A stretch of 5,863 nucleotides of DNA, taken from contig JAGYOT010000138.1 of the NCBI GenBank assembly GCA_018399455.1, positions 1-5,863 of the forward strand. The letters are read 5' to 3'. The position numbers and the translations under genes were made by a program. This document shows, one piece after another, positions 1 through 5,863 of this stretch. A model generated the notes under the pieces. It was given only the letters and a program-made list of their open reading frames with translations, searched no databases and was not told where the DNA came from. The DNA is from Desulfobacterales bacterium (GTDB taxonomy: Bacteria > Desulfobacterota > Desulfobacteria > Desulfobacterales > Desulfosalsimonadaceae). The first letter of the stretch is position 1. The number at the start of each line of letters is the position of its first letter.

Positions 1-854
1 ACCCGCTGTTTAAGCTTTTCTTCCCCCGGAACAGGGATCGCGGCGATAAGGATCCGGGTGTAGGGATGCAGGGGGTTGTGGATAATATCAGCAGTATTTC
101 CCATCTCCACAATCCGGCCCAGATACATGACCGCCACCCGGTCGGCGATGTTGCTGACCACGCTTAAGTCATGGGAAATAAAAAGATAGGCGATCCTGTA
201 GCGATCCTGTAGCGAAACCAACAGATTAAGGACCTGGGCCTGAATGGATACGTCCAGTGCGCTTACCGCTTCATCGCAGACAATGAAATCCGGCCGCATG
301 GAAACGGCACGGGCAATATTAATCCGCTGGCGCTGTCCTCCCGAAAATTCATGAGGGTATCGGTATATGGCGTCTTCAGAAAGGCCCACCTCCTTTACCA
401 AACGCCGGGCGTGAGTTTTTCTGTCGCCCTCCACCAGCTTGAACTGAAGCAAGCCCTCGGTCACAATATCCATCACATTCATCCGTGGATTCAGGGCTGA
501 GACGGGATCCTGAAAGATTACCTGGAGTTGGCGCCGCAGCTGGTTCAGCTGCTTTCGGGGAAGCTGGTTTAAGTGCCGGCCTTTAAACACCATCTGTCCG
601 GCGGTCGGTTTTTCAAGCAGAAGAAGCGTGCGACCCAACGTGGTTTTGCCGCAGCCGGACTCCCCCACCAGCCCCAGGGTTTCTCCCGGATATAGGGAAA
701 TCGAAATCCCGTCCACCGCCCGGATATAGTCCTGCCGACGGGAAAAAAATCCGCGCTTGACGGGAAACCAGGTCTTCAGATCGTTAACCCGAAGAAGCGG
801 CGGGTTTTCCTCAGCAGTAGGTCTGTCGGTCTGATTAAACGATCGGTTTGGCAT
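1..854 (-). CDS. Oligopeptide-type ABC importer, ATP-binding subunit (OppF/DppF-like), 3' part missing
   Basis: This is the second nucleotide-binding subunit of a peptide/nickel-class ABC importer; it hydrolyses ATP on the inner face of the cytoplasmic membrane, paired with the ATPase encoded just upstream. I translated the minus strand by hand: an open frame of 284 codons runs from ATG at 854-852 off the left edge without a stop. It shows Walker A GESGCGKT (about residues 64-71), Q-loop VIFQDP (Gln115), signature SGGQR (171-175), Walker B FIVCDEA (Asp194, Glu195) and H-loop His228. It ends inside the C-terminal oligopeptide-transporter extension ([15 protein letters not shown]). Family members are usually 320-340 residues, so about 40-50 are missing. 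The start lies one base after the stop of the upstream gene (TGATATG), with a G-rich ribosome site inside that gene's end, suggesting coupled translation. The family is certain; the substrate is inferred from the neighbours. Confidence 0.95.
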   Translation of the reverse strand, partial: MPNRSFNQTDRPTAEENPPLLRVNDLKTWFPVKRGFFSRRQDYIRAVDGISISLYPGETLGLVGESGCGKTTLGRTLLLLEKPTAGQMVFKGRHLNQLPRKQLNQLRRQLQVIFQDPVSALNPRMNVMDIVTEGLLQFKLVEGDRKTHARRLVKEVGLSEDAIYRYPHEFSGGQRQRINIARAVSMRPDFIVCDEAVSALDVSIQAQVLNLLVSLQDRYRIAYLFISHDLSVVSNIADRVAVMYLGRIVEMGNTADIIHNPLHPYTRILIAAIPVPGEEKLKQR

Positions 855-855
855 A

Positions 856-1857
856 TCAGCAATCACCCCCCGCTTTTTCCTCCAGCAAAAAACAGGCCGC
901 CTTCTGGCCACCGCCGCAGTCAAAAAGCGGTGGGGTCTCCCTTCGACAGCGGTCAAAGGCATGCGGACAGCGTGCCTGAAAATGACAGCCTCTTGGATAG
1001 TCAAAGGGTGATGGCACCTGCCCGGGGATATCGTTTAAGCGTTTCCGTCCCCTGGAAAGCCGGGGAATGGCCTGCAGCAACCCGATTGTATACGGATGCG
1101 CCGGATGGGCAAAGACGGCCTCCCGGCTTGCCGACTCGACAATGCGGGAGGCGTACATCACGATCACCCGTTCACACATTTCCCAGACCACCCCCATATC
1201 ATGGGTGATCAAAAGAAGAGAGCCAAAGTTATGTTTCATGTCCTGCAAAAGCCCAAAAATCTGTGCCTGGGTAGTGACATCAAGGGCGGTGGTCGGCTCA
1301 TCAGCAATGACCAGCGCAGGCTCGAGCATCAGCGCCATGGCGATCATGACGCGCTGCTGCATGCCCCCGGAGAGCTGATAAGGGTAGTTATACATTCGCT
1401 CGGCCGCATCCGGGATGCCGACTTTCCGAAGCCATTTTTCAGCATACTGCCATGCATCCCGTTTTGCCATTCGGCGATGCAGGAGCAGGGCTTCCACCAA
1501 CTGCCGGCCAATCCGATGCAGCGGTGAAAGCGCCGATAACGGCTCCTGAAAAATCATGCTAATGGCATTTCCCCGGATTTTACGCATCTCAGAGGCATCC
1601 CGGGTCATCAGATCCACGCCCTCAAAATAAACCTGTCCGCTTTCAATACAGCCGGGCGGGGACGGGATCAGCCGGGTCAGTGCCAAAGCGGTCACGGATT
1701 TACCGCAGCCGGATTCGCCGACCAAGCCGACGCTCTCGCCCCGCCCGATTTTCATGCAGATATCGTCGGCCGCCGTAAACCGCCCCTCATCCGTTGTGAA
1801 GCTGACGCTCAGGTTATTGACTGCCAACAAGGGCTCTTCCTTTATCCTTTCATTCAT
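856..1857 (-). CDS. Oligopeptide-type ABC importer, ATP-binding subunit (OppD/DppD-like)
   Basis: This 333-residue protein is the first ATPase of the importer, working as a heterodimer with the OppF-like product of the next gene. Seen in the sequence: Walker A GESGCGKS (47-54), Q-loop Gln104, signature LSGGMQQR (162-169), Walker B ALVIADEP with Asp186 and catalytic Glu187, D-loop ALDV, and H-loop His219. The C-terminal extension starts near HPAHPYT (251-257) and carries Cys291, Cys297, Cys304 and Cys322. This C-x5-C-x6-C-x17-C arrangement matches the cysteine set that binds a [4Fe-4S] cluster in DppD-type ATPases. Length is normal for OppD/DppD. In E. coli the Yej system uses one fused ATPase, YejF; here the two halves are separate genes. 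The ATG lies 11 bases after the yejE-like stop and has no clear Shine-Dalgarno, so it probably relies on coupling. Confidence in family is very high; no symbol is given because OppD, DppD and a YejF half cannot be told apart. Confidence 0.95.
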   Translation of the reverse strand: MNERIKEEPLLAVNNLSVSFTTDEGRFTAADDICMKIGRGESVGLVGESGCGKSVTALALTRLIPSPPGCIESGQVYFEGVDLMTRDASEMRKIRGNAISMIFQEPLSALSPLHRIGRQLVEALLLHRRMAKRDAWQYAEKWLRKVGIPDAAERMYNYPYQLSGGMQQRVMIAMALMLEPALVIADEPTTALDVTTQAQIFGLLQDMKHNFGSLLLITHDMGVVWEMCERVIVMYASRIVESASREAVFAHPAHPYTIGLLQAIPRLSRGRKRLNDIPGQVPSPFDYPRGCHFQARCPHAFDRCRRETPPLFDCGGGQKAACFLLEEKAGGDC

Positions 1858-1868
1858 TTTAACAACGC

Positions 1869-3464
1869 CTATTCCAGCCGGGTATATTGTTTCGGATCAT
1901 AGGCCTCCCTCACGCCTTCGCCCACGAACACACCCAACAGCATCACCAGAAAAAGCGCAAGCGCCGGATAGAGGATCAACCACCAGGCCCACCGGTACTG
2001 CTGGGCCTGAAACAGCAGCTCACCCCACGAAGGCGTTGGCGGAGGGAGCCCGAACCCCAGGTAATCCAGCGCTGCCAGGGCGCCGATGGCCCCGACCAGG
2101 GAAAAGGGGAAAAATGTAATCACCGGCACCAGGGCGTTCGGCATAATATGCTTGAATATAATCTTGTAGGAGGGCACGCCCATGCACTTGGCCGCTTCAA
2201 CAAAGGGGCGTTTCCTCAGGTTTAAAAACTCGGCCCTCACATAGTAGGAAATCCCCACCCAGTTAAACAGGCCGTAACATATCAGCAGCAACGAAAAACT
2301 CCGGCCATAGATTGACCCCATGAGGATCATCACATATAAGAAAGGGATTGCACTCCATATTTCGATAAGCCGCTGGGCCGTGATATCCAGGCGTCCTCCG
2401 TAGTAGCCCTGGATGGCACCGGTAACTGTTCCAAGCCCCATGGTGGCGGCGACCAGCATCAGTCCAAATGACAGAGAAATACGCAGGCCATAGAAAACCC
2501 GTGCAAATACATCCCGGCCGGCACTGTCAATGCCCATGGGATGCCCTTCTATGGGCGGATGCGGAAAGCAGACATCCTCCTTTTCAAAGGAGGCCGCATA
2601 CCGGCGCCTGCCCACCGAAAGCCGATAGTCCGCAACCGACTGCTCAAAACGCTTCTGCAGAAGGCTCAGAAGAACCCTCCTGTCGCTTTCGCTGATCTTA
2701 TCCCATATTTCAGGAACCGGCGGCACGGGATCAAGCGAAGGATTAAACGAGAGACTTGATTGTTGCAGACCGCTTTCGGTCTGCTCCTGAAACATCAGGC
2801 GCAGGCTTTCCGGCGGCTCAGGCCGCGGCGTATAAGAGGCCAGGACAACTTTGACCGCCCTGCCTGAAGGGGCCTTTAAATCAAAACTTCTGTACTTGTC
2901 CGGTCTGTTCTCAAAACGCCGCCGGAGCGCCCGCTTTAATGCGTTTGGGAAATCAAAAAACCGGTCCAGCCGCATTTCTGAAACCCCGGCACCCGCAGGC
3001 CCGATAAAAAATTCGAAAAAACTTGAGCGGACAATACTGTAGTTTTCCCGGATATCCACGCTCCCTACGTGCGGAATGGGCCGTAGCACAACCGTCACAT
3101 TTTCGGAGACCGGGATACTCGCGGGATCGATATCTTCCAGGGGAGAAAAGCGGAAAGGGGGAAAGATCATGTAGTTTTCCGGATTTTCCGAAAACTGTCG
3201 GGATTGTTGCAGCGCTTTGTAATCCGGCCGCGTATGCCGGCCGCTGCCGGTAAAAGTGTCCTCAGGGTAAAACCGGACGACCGGAAAAAAGGATTGGCCG
3301 TCAAAATGCACATAAAGGGGGACGTTGTTACAGAGCAACTCCGCAAAAAGGCTTAATCCGTATAACAGCACCAGTATCCACAAAGATAAGCAGGCGCGTT
3401 TCATTGATTTAAACCGCTGATAGCGCTTCTGCGCCATTGGATTGCGAAACAGGCGGGAAATCAT
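1869..3464 (-). CDS. yejE: YejE-like peptide ABC transporter permease with a large periplasmic-loop insertion
   Basis: This is the second inner-membrane permease of the importer, pairing with the YejB-like protein. The N-terminus matches YejE: a basic segment, TM1 about residues 26-45 (SLWILVLLYGLSLFAELL), then YVHFDGQSFFPVV and, near 100-107, FPPFRFSP. The transport core resumes at PPIEGHPMGIDSAGRDVFAR (303-322), followed by about five membrane segments (roughly 328-350, 372-386, 390-408, 445-470, 495-515). The EAA coupling loop is near 422-443 (VEAAKCMGVPSYKIIFKHIMPN is its core), and the end is GEGVREAYDP. Residues about 109-300 are extra: E. coli YejE is about 340 residues as I recall, this one 531. 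The insert is polar, lacks membrane segments and would lie outside the cytoplasmic membrane. The frame is intact across it, and ATGA overlap with yejB indicates coupling. Family assignment is strong; the function of the insert is unknown. Confidence 0.93.
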   Translation of the reverse strand: MISRLFRNPMAQKRYQRFKSMKRACLSLWILVLLYGLSLFAELLCNNVPLYVHFDGQSFFPVVRFYPEDTFTGSGRHTRPDYKALQQSRQFSENPENYMIFPPFRFSPLEDIDPASIPVSENVTVVLRPIPHVGSVDIRENYSIVRSSFFEFFIGPAGAGVSEMRLDRFFDFPNALKRALRRRFENRPDKYRSFDLKAPSGRAVKVVLASYTPRPEPPESLRLMFQEQTESGLQQSSLSFNPSLDPVPPVPEIWDKISESDRRVLLSLLQKRFEQSVADYRLSVGRRRYAASFEKEDVCFPHPPIEGHPMGIDSAGRDVFARVFYGLRISLSFGLMLVAATMGLGTVTGAIQGYYGGRLDITAQRLIEIWSAIPFLYVMILMGSIYGRSFSLLLICYGLFNWVGISYYVRAEFLNLRKRPFVEAAKCMGVPSYKIIFKHIMPNALVPVITFFPFSLVGAIGALAALDYLGFGLPPPTPSWGELLFQAQQYRWAWWLILYPALALFLVMLLGVFVGEGVREAYDPKQYTRLE

Positions 3465-4507
3465 AGGCCTTGAAAATTAATCCGCGGATCAATGATTACG
3501 TAGAGAAAATCCGACAAAATATTGCCCAAAAGTCCCAGTATCGACGTCAGGGCGAGAATCCCCATAAAGACCGGATAATCCCTTCCCACAATTGATTCAA
3601 GGCTGAGCCGGCCCATGCCGGGGATTTCAAAAACCTGCTCAATAATCACTGAACCGGCAAACATAACCGTAAGAATCGCGCCCATGCCGGTGGCAATCGG
3701 AATCAGGGAATTTCGGAGCGCATGCCCCCATACGGCCCGGGTAAAACTGCCCCCCTTGGCCATTACGGTCCGGACGTAATCCCGGCTGATCTGTTCAATC
3801 AGGGAGTTTTTCATCAAAAGTGTCAAAACCGCAAAATTGCCGATCACATAACAGAGCACCGGAAGCGCCATATGCATGAAGGTATCCTGAATTTTGCCGA
3901 AAAAGGAAAGATCGGCATAGTTTTCCGAATGAAATCCGGAAATGGGAAAGATGTCCCAGAATTCCTCAATCGTTCCGCAAAACAGCATCTTAAGGATCAT
4001 TCCGAAGGCAAAGGGCGGAATGGCATAGCCAACAAATACAGCAATGCTTGAGAGCAGATCAAACATGCGGTTATGCCGAAGGGCCTTGGCGATGCCCAGC
4101 GGAATGCAAACCAGGTAGGAGAGAATAAAGCCGGTCAAACCAAAAATCAAAGACACCCGGAAGCGTCCCCGGATCAGCTCCCAGGCGGTTTTGTGCGGAT
4201 ACTTGTAGGAGGGCATCTGCATACCGATTCGATGGGTCACCAGCCAGTTCACGTAGCGCTTATAGATTGGCTGGTCAAAACCATAGTATGCCTCTATGGC
4301 TTCGCGCTGAGCTTCCGTAATGGACCCGGCATCGCCCTGCCCGACAGCGGCGGCCTCGCCCGAACCGATGCCCTTCATTCTCATGATGGCCTGCTCAACA
4401 GGCCCTCCTGGAACAAACTGAATCAGAATAAAACAAAGGACCGTAATGCCCAAAAAGGTCGGGATGATCAACAAAAACCGCTTTACAAAATAGTCTATAC
4501 GTTCCAT
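3461..4507 (-). CDS. yejB: YejB-like peptide ABC transporter permease
   Basis: This 348-residue protein is the first inner-membrane permease of an oligopeptide-class importer (BPD_transp_1 fold); YejABEF of E. coli takes up microcin C and other peptides. The N-terminus (VKRFLLIIPTFLGITVLCF, TM1 near 9-31) and the following FVPGGPVEQAI are typical of YejB. Further membrane segments lie near 118-140, 152-176, 211-233, 270-292 and 314-338. The EAA loop near 238-270 contains DYVRTVMAKGGS and WGHALRNSLIP. The C-terminal block (SRDYPV-like GRDYPVFMG, then DPRINFQGL) closely resembles the E. coli YejB end, DPRIDFEGR. E. coli YejB is slightly longer (about 364). The chosen ATG at 4507-4505 is the only start that fits the family N-terminus; AGGAG sits just three bases before it, closer than usual. 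It is the first gene of the importer operon, and its stop overlaps the next start by four bases. Confidence 0.95.
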   Translation of the reverse strand: MERIDYFVKRFLLIIPTFLGITVLCFILIQFVPGGPVEQAIMRMKGIGSGEAAAVGQGDAGSITEAQREAIEAYYGFDQPIYKRYVNWLVTHRIGMQMPSYKYPHKTAWELIRGRFRVSLIFGLTGFILSYLVCIPLGIAKALRHNRMFDLLSSIAVFVGYAIPPFAFGMILKMLFCGTIEEFWDIFPISGFHSENYADLSFFGKIQDTFMHMALPVLCYVIGNFAVLTLLMKNSLIEQISRDYVRTVMAKGGSFTRAVWGHALRNSLIPIATGMGAILTVMFAGSVIIEQVFEIPGMGRLSLESIVGRDYPVFMGILALTSILGLLGNILSDFLYVIIDPRINFQGL

Positions 4508-4515
4508 GGACTCCT

Positions 4516-4568
4516 GCCGGCACTCACTTTCGCATCTGCTGAAAGTGTTTTATGCCATGTTTGCCGGC
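4516..4568 (-). repeat. Two nested inverted repeats upstream of yejB (candidate operator or leader hairpin)
   Basis: The inner pair is CACTTTC at 4525-4531 and its exact complement GAAAGTG at 4541-4547, with a 9-base spacer that itself holds GCA/TGC arms. The outer pair is GCCGGCA at 4516-4522 and TGCCGGC at 4562-4568, also 7 of 7. The inner dyad spans the expected transcription start of the candidate yejB promoter, as a repressor site would. The outer right arm lies directly next to the yejB AGGAG, so if transcription began further upstream the structure could fold in the leader RNA. The repeats are visible; any regulatory role is inferred. Confidence 0.55.
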
Positions 4569-4578
4569 GGCTTGGCAA
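4549..4578 (-). promoter_or_regulatory. Candidate sigma-70-type promoter of the yejB operon
   Basis: Read on the minus strand, TTGCCA at 4578-4573 (five of six against TTGACA) is followed after 18 bases by CATAAA at 4554-4549 (four of six against TATAAT). It lies after the rpsI terminator and about 42 bases before the yejB start, where an operon promoter is needed. The -10 match is modest, so this is a plausible rather than firm call. Confidence 0.42.
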
Positions 4579-4628
4579 GACAAATAGAAACAGCGGCGCG
4601 GGTTGAACCGCATATAGGGGTTTCATCG

Positions 4629-4661
4629 AAAAAAAAGGGCGCAGGCGCGATGCCTGCACCC
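4629..4661 (-). terminator. Intrinsic terminator of the rplM-rpsI operon
   Basis: On the minus strand a 10-bp stem GGGTGCAGGC / GCCTGCGCCC (arms 4661-4652 and 4646-4637, one G-U wobble in RNA) closes a 5-base loop and is followed at once by eight T residues (4636-4629). It starts about 37 bases after the rpsI stop. There is no T-run on the other side, so it works only in the ribosomal-operon direction and separates that operon from the importer genes. Confidence 0.92.
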
Positions 4662-4697
4662 TGGATAGGATAGAGCGAAACAGAAAAGGAAGGTATT

Positions 4698-5093
4698 TTA
4701 GCGTTTGGAAAACTGAAACCGTGCCCTGGCGCCGCGCTGTCCGTATTTTTTCCGCTCTTTTTCCCTGGGATCGCGCTTGACAAATCCGGCCCGTTTAAGA
4801 ACCTGGCGAAAATCAGGGTTCAACTGGAACAAGGTCCGGGTAATCCCGTGCCGCACCGCTTCGGCCTGTCCAAGCGTTCCACCGCCTTTGACATTGACCT
4901 TGATATCGTAATCACTGGTCGTGTTGGTCAGCTCAAGGGCCTGCCGGGCCACGCGCCGGGCATTTTCCAGGCGGAAATAGTCATCCAGGGGTTTATCATT
5001 GATGATAATCTCCCCTTTGCCGGGTTTGAGCCAGGTCCTCGCAACTGCGGTCTTGCGTTTGCCCGTGGCATAAAAAACGTTTTCTCTTTCCAT
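4698..5093 (-). CDS. rpsI: 30S ribosomal protein S9 (uS9)
   Basis: S9 is a small-subunit protein whose C-terminal tail reaches the P-site tRNA. The 131-residue product matches the family end to end: YATGKRKTAVART near the N-terminus (8-20), the S9 signature GGGTLGQAEAVRHGITRTL at 70-88, and the basic tail ending KKYGQRGARARFQFSKR, with the conserved final SKR. E. coli S9 is 130 residues, so the length is right. The ATG at 5093-5091 has GAGGG a few bases upstream; another ATG four bases earlier is out of frame. The gene follows rplM after 32 bases with no terminator or obvious promoter between them, so the two are co-transcribed, the usual arrangement. A strong terminator follows. Confidence 0.98.
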   Translation of the reverse strand: MERENVFYATGKRKTAVARTWLKPGKGEIIINDKPLDDYFRLENARRVARQALELTNTTSDYDIKVNVKGGGTLGQAEAVRHGITRTLFQLNPDFRQVLKRAGFVKRDPREKERKKYGQRGARARFQFSKR

Positions 5094-5125
5094 TCATCCC
5101 TCGCTATATAGACTGTTCAGATGTT

Positions 5126-5560
5126 TTACAGTTCCAGAGGCTTTGGCTGCTGCGCCTGGTGCGGATGTTCACTTCCCGCATACACCTTCAGCTTCCTGTA
5201 AAGCTGACGGCCCAGTCGGTTTTTCGGCAGCATCCCCTTAACAGCAAACCGAATAATGTCCTCCGGCCGTTTCTGACGTAATTTGTCCGCGTTAATCGAT
5301 TTTAAACCGCCGATATAGCCGGAGTGGCGGTAATACATCTTTTGCTCGTTCTTTCGGCCTGTCAGTCTGACTTTTTCCGCATTGATGACAACCACAAAAT
5401 CTCCGCAATCCACGTGCGGCGTATAAAGCGGGTTGTGTTTGCCCCGAAGCCGGGCCGCTACCTGGCTGGCCAGCCGGCCTAATACAACATCGCGGGCATC
5501 CACCACCAGCCAGTTCCCCTGATTATCCGTTTTTTTCGCGCTATAGGTATATTTCTTCAA
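5126..5560 (-). CDS. rplM: 50S ribosomal protein L13 (uL13), TTG start
   Basis: L13 is an early-assembling large-subunit protein that binds 23S rRNA. With the start placed at TTG (5560-5558) the product is 144 residues, close to the 142 of E. coli. Family landmarks are [17 protein letters not shown] (16-32), the [11 protein letters not shown] block (60-70) and the L13 signature [20 protein letters not shown] (107-126), ending [13 protein letters not shown]. The frame stays open upstream to an ATG at 5644, but that would add 28 hydrophobic, non-L13 residues and run through the promoter. The TTG gives the expected L13 start (KKYTYSAK) and has AAGGAG nine bases upstream. First gene of the rplM-rpsI operon. 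Confidence 0.96.
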   Translation of the reverse strand: MKKYTYSAKKTDNQGNWLVVDARDVVLGRLASQVAARLRGKHNPLYTPHVDCGDFVVVINAEKVRLTGRKNEQKMYYRHSGYIGGLKSINADKLRQKRPEDIIRFAVKGMLPKNRLGRQLYRKLKVYAGSEHPHQAQQPKPLEL

Positions 5561-5569
5561 TGGCTCCCA

Positions 5570-5575
5570 CTCCTT
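5570..5575 (-). promoter_or_regulatory. rplM: Ribosome binding site that decides the rplM start
   Basis: AAGGAG on the minus strand (5575-5570) is a near-perfect Shine-Dalgarno sequence, nine bases before the TTG at 5560. No ATG or GTG in the L13 frame lies at a usable distance from it, which supports the TTG start. Confidence 0.75.
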
Positions 5576-5594
5576 GCTAAAGATTAATTTGTGA

Positions 5595-5623
5595 TATTTA
5601 ATGAAAAAACCAGTGGGTGTCAA
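5595..5623 (-). promoter_or_regulatory. Promoter of the rplM-rpsI operon
   Basis: A perfect -35 hexamer TTGACA (5623-5618) is followed by a T-rich spacer and TTAAAT (5601-5596, 16-base spacer, four of six) or TAAATA (17-base spacer). Transcription would start near 5588, leaving a leader of about 28 bases carrying the AAGGAG site. Its position inside any longer rplM reading frame argues against the upstream ATG. Confidence 0.65.
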
Positions 5624-5647
5624 GAAAAAACTGGCAAACCACATCGC

Positions 5648-5676
5648 TTGACGATAGACGCGTTCTGTTGCATGAT
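5648..5676 (+). promoter_or_regulatory. Candidate promoter of the CYTH-domain gene
   Basis: TTGACG (5648-5653, five of six) and CATGAT (5671-5676, four of six) are separated by exactly 17 bases, and the downstream start codon is 34 bases after the -10. It points away from the rplM promoter, and the two -35 boxes are only about 25 bases apart, so they form a compact divergent control region. Confidence 0.5.
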
Positions 5677-5709
5677 AAGCGAAACCGTTCAGGCAGAAAG
5701 GCTCCTAAT

Positions 5710-5863
5710 ATGACGGCACTTGAGATCGAAGTCAAGTTTTTCCTTGAAGATGCCGGGGCCATGGAAAAACAGGTAAAGGCCCTCGGCGCTGAATTTCAAA
5801 AAGCGGTTGACGAAACCAACATTCGCTTTGAAACCCGGGACAACGCCCTTTTATCAAAAAACT
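5710..5863 (+). CDS. CYTH-domain protein, class IV adenylate cyclase (CyaB)-like, 5' part only
   Basis: The frame starts at ATG 5710 and stays open for 51 codons to the right edge, so only the N-terminal part is present. Residues 1-10 contain the CYTH hallmark ExExK as EIEVK (Glu5, Glu7, Lys9), the acidic pair that binds metal in the triphosphate tunnel. This is followed by a helix (about 15-28) and ETNIRFET (35-42), whose Arg39 fits the triphosphate-contacting position of class IV cyclases. Known family members make cAMP (CyaB) or hydrolyse thiamine or inorganic triphosphate; the fragment cannot decide between these. GAAAGG lies eight bases before the start. The gene is divergent from rplM. 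Total family length is usually about 170-190 residues. Confidence 0.85.
   Translation, partial: MTALEIEVKFFLEDAGAMEKQVKALGAEFQKAVDETNIRFETRDNALLSKN

Noticed and set aside
190..211. An 11-base unit, GCGATCCTGTA, occurs twice in tandem inside the OppF-like gene.
   Set aside because: Eleven bases would break the frame if recently duplicated, yet the protein keeps the normal spacing between the D-loop and H-loop ([16 protein letters not shown]). It looks like chance.
267..275. Walker B of the OppF-like ATPase reads DEA where DEP is common.
   Set aside because: CDEAVSALD is, as I recall, a frequent form in DppF-type ATPases and the catalytic Glu is kept, so it is not a sign of inactivation.
4544..4560. 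TGGCA on the minus strand upstream of yejB as part of a possible sigma-54 promoter.
   Set aside because: The GC expected at -12 with the right spacing is absent (TTTC instead of TTGC), so the sigma-70-type reading is preferred.
4073..4606. A 177-codon plus-strand frame opposite the start of yejB.
   Set aside because: It is antisense to a clear YejB coding region, has low-complexity, protein-unlike composition, and shows no ribosome site. Several other plus-strand frames opposite the ATPase and permease genes were dismissed for the same reason.
4550..4783. A 77-codon minus-strand frame overlapping the end of rpsI and the intergenic region.
   Set aside because: It lies out of frame with rpsI over the S9 tail, crosses the terminator hairpin and resembles no known protein.

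Overview
The window looks like chromosomal DNA of a Gram-negative bacterium, most likely a member of the Desulfobacterota (former Deltaproteobacteria). This lineage call is an inference from protein flavour: a YejB/YejE-type peptide importer, rplM-rpsI with proteobacterial-looking L13 and S9, and a CYTH/class IV cyclase-like gene next to them. Nothing in the window proves it. Nearly every base is accounted for by ordinary genes. There are no tRNA or rRNA genes, CRISPR repeats, insertion sequences or phage genes.

Layout. Positions 1-4507 (minus strand, read right to left) hold a four-gene ABC importer operon: yejB-like permease, yejE-like permease, an OppD/DppD-type ATPase and an OppF/DppF-type ATPase cut off by the left edge. 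The junctions are very tight: a 4-base ATGA overlap, an 11-base gap and a 1-base gap. Translational coupling and expression as one unit are therefore likely. Positions 4508-4697 are intergenic. They hold a strong intrinsic terminator for the upstream ribosomal operon, a candidate promoter for the importer, and two nested inverted repeats just before the yejB start. Positions 4698-5560 hold rpsI and rplM (transcribed rplM then rpsI), with a clear promoter at 5595-5623; rplM appears to start at TTG. Positions 5645-5709 are a short divergent control region, and a plus-strand CYTH-domain gene begins at 5710 and runs off the right edge.

How the genes work together. YejB and YejE would form the heterodimeric inner-membrane channel and the two ATPases the heterodimeric motor of an oligopeptide-class importer. 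The periplasmic binding protein (YejA/OppA type) is not in the window; it may lie beyond the left edge or be encoded elsewhere. The most unusual item is the YejE-like permease: at 531 residues it carries roughly 180-190 extra residues in the first periplasmic loop, compared with about 340 residues for E. coli YejE as I recall it. The other points worth a second look are the nested dyads before yejB, the split ATPases with a four-cysteine (probable Fe-S) tail, and the missing binding protein. I see no wholly new system here.
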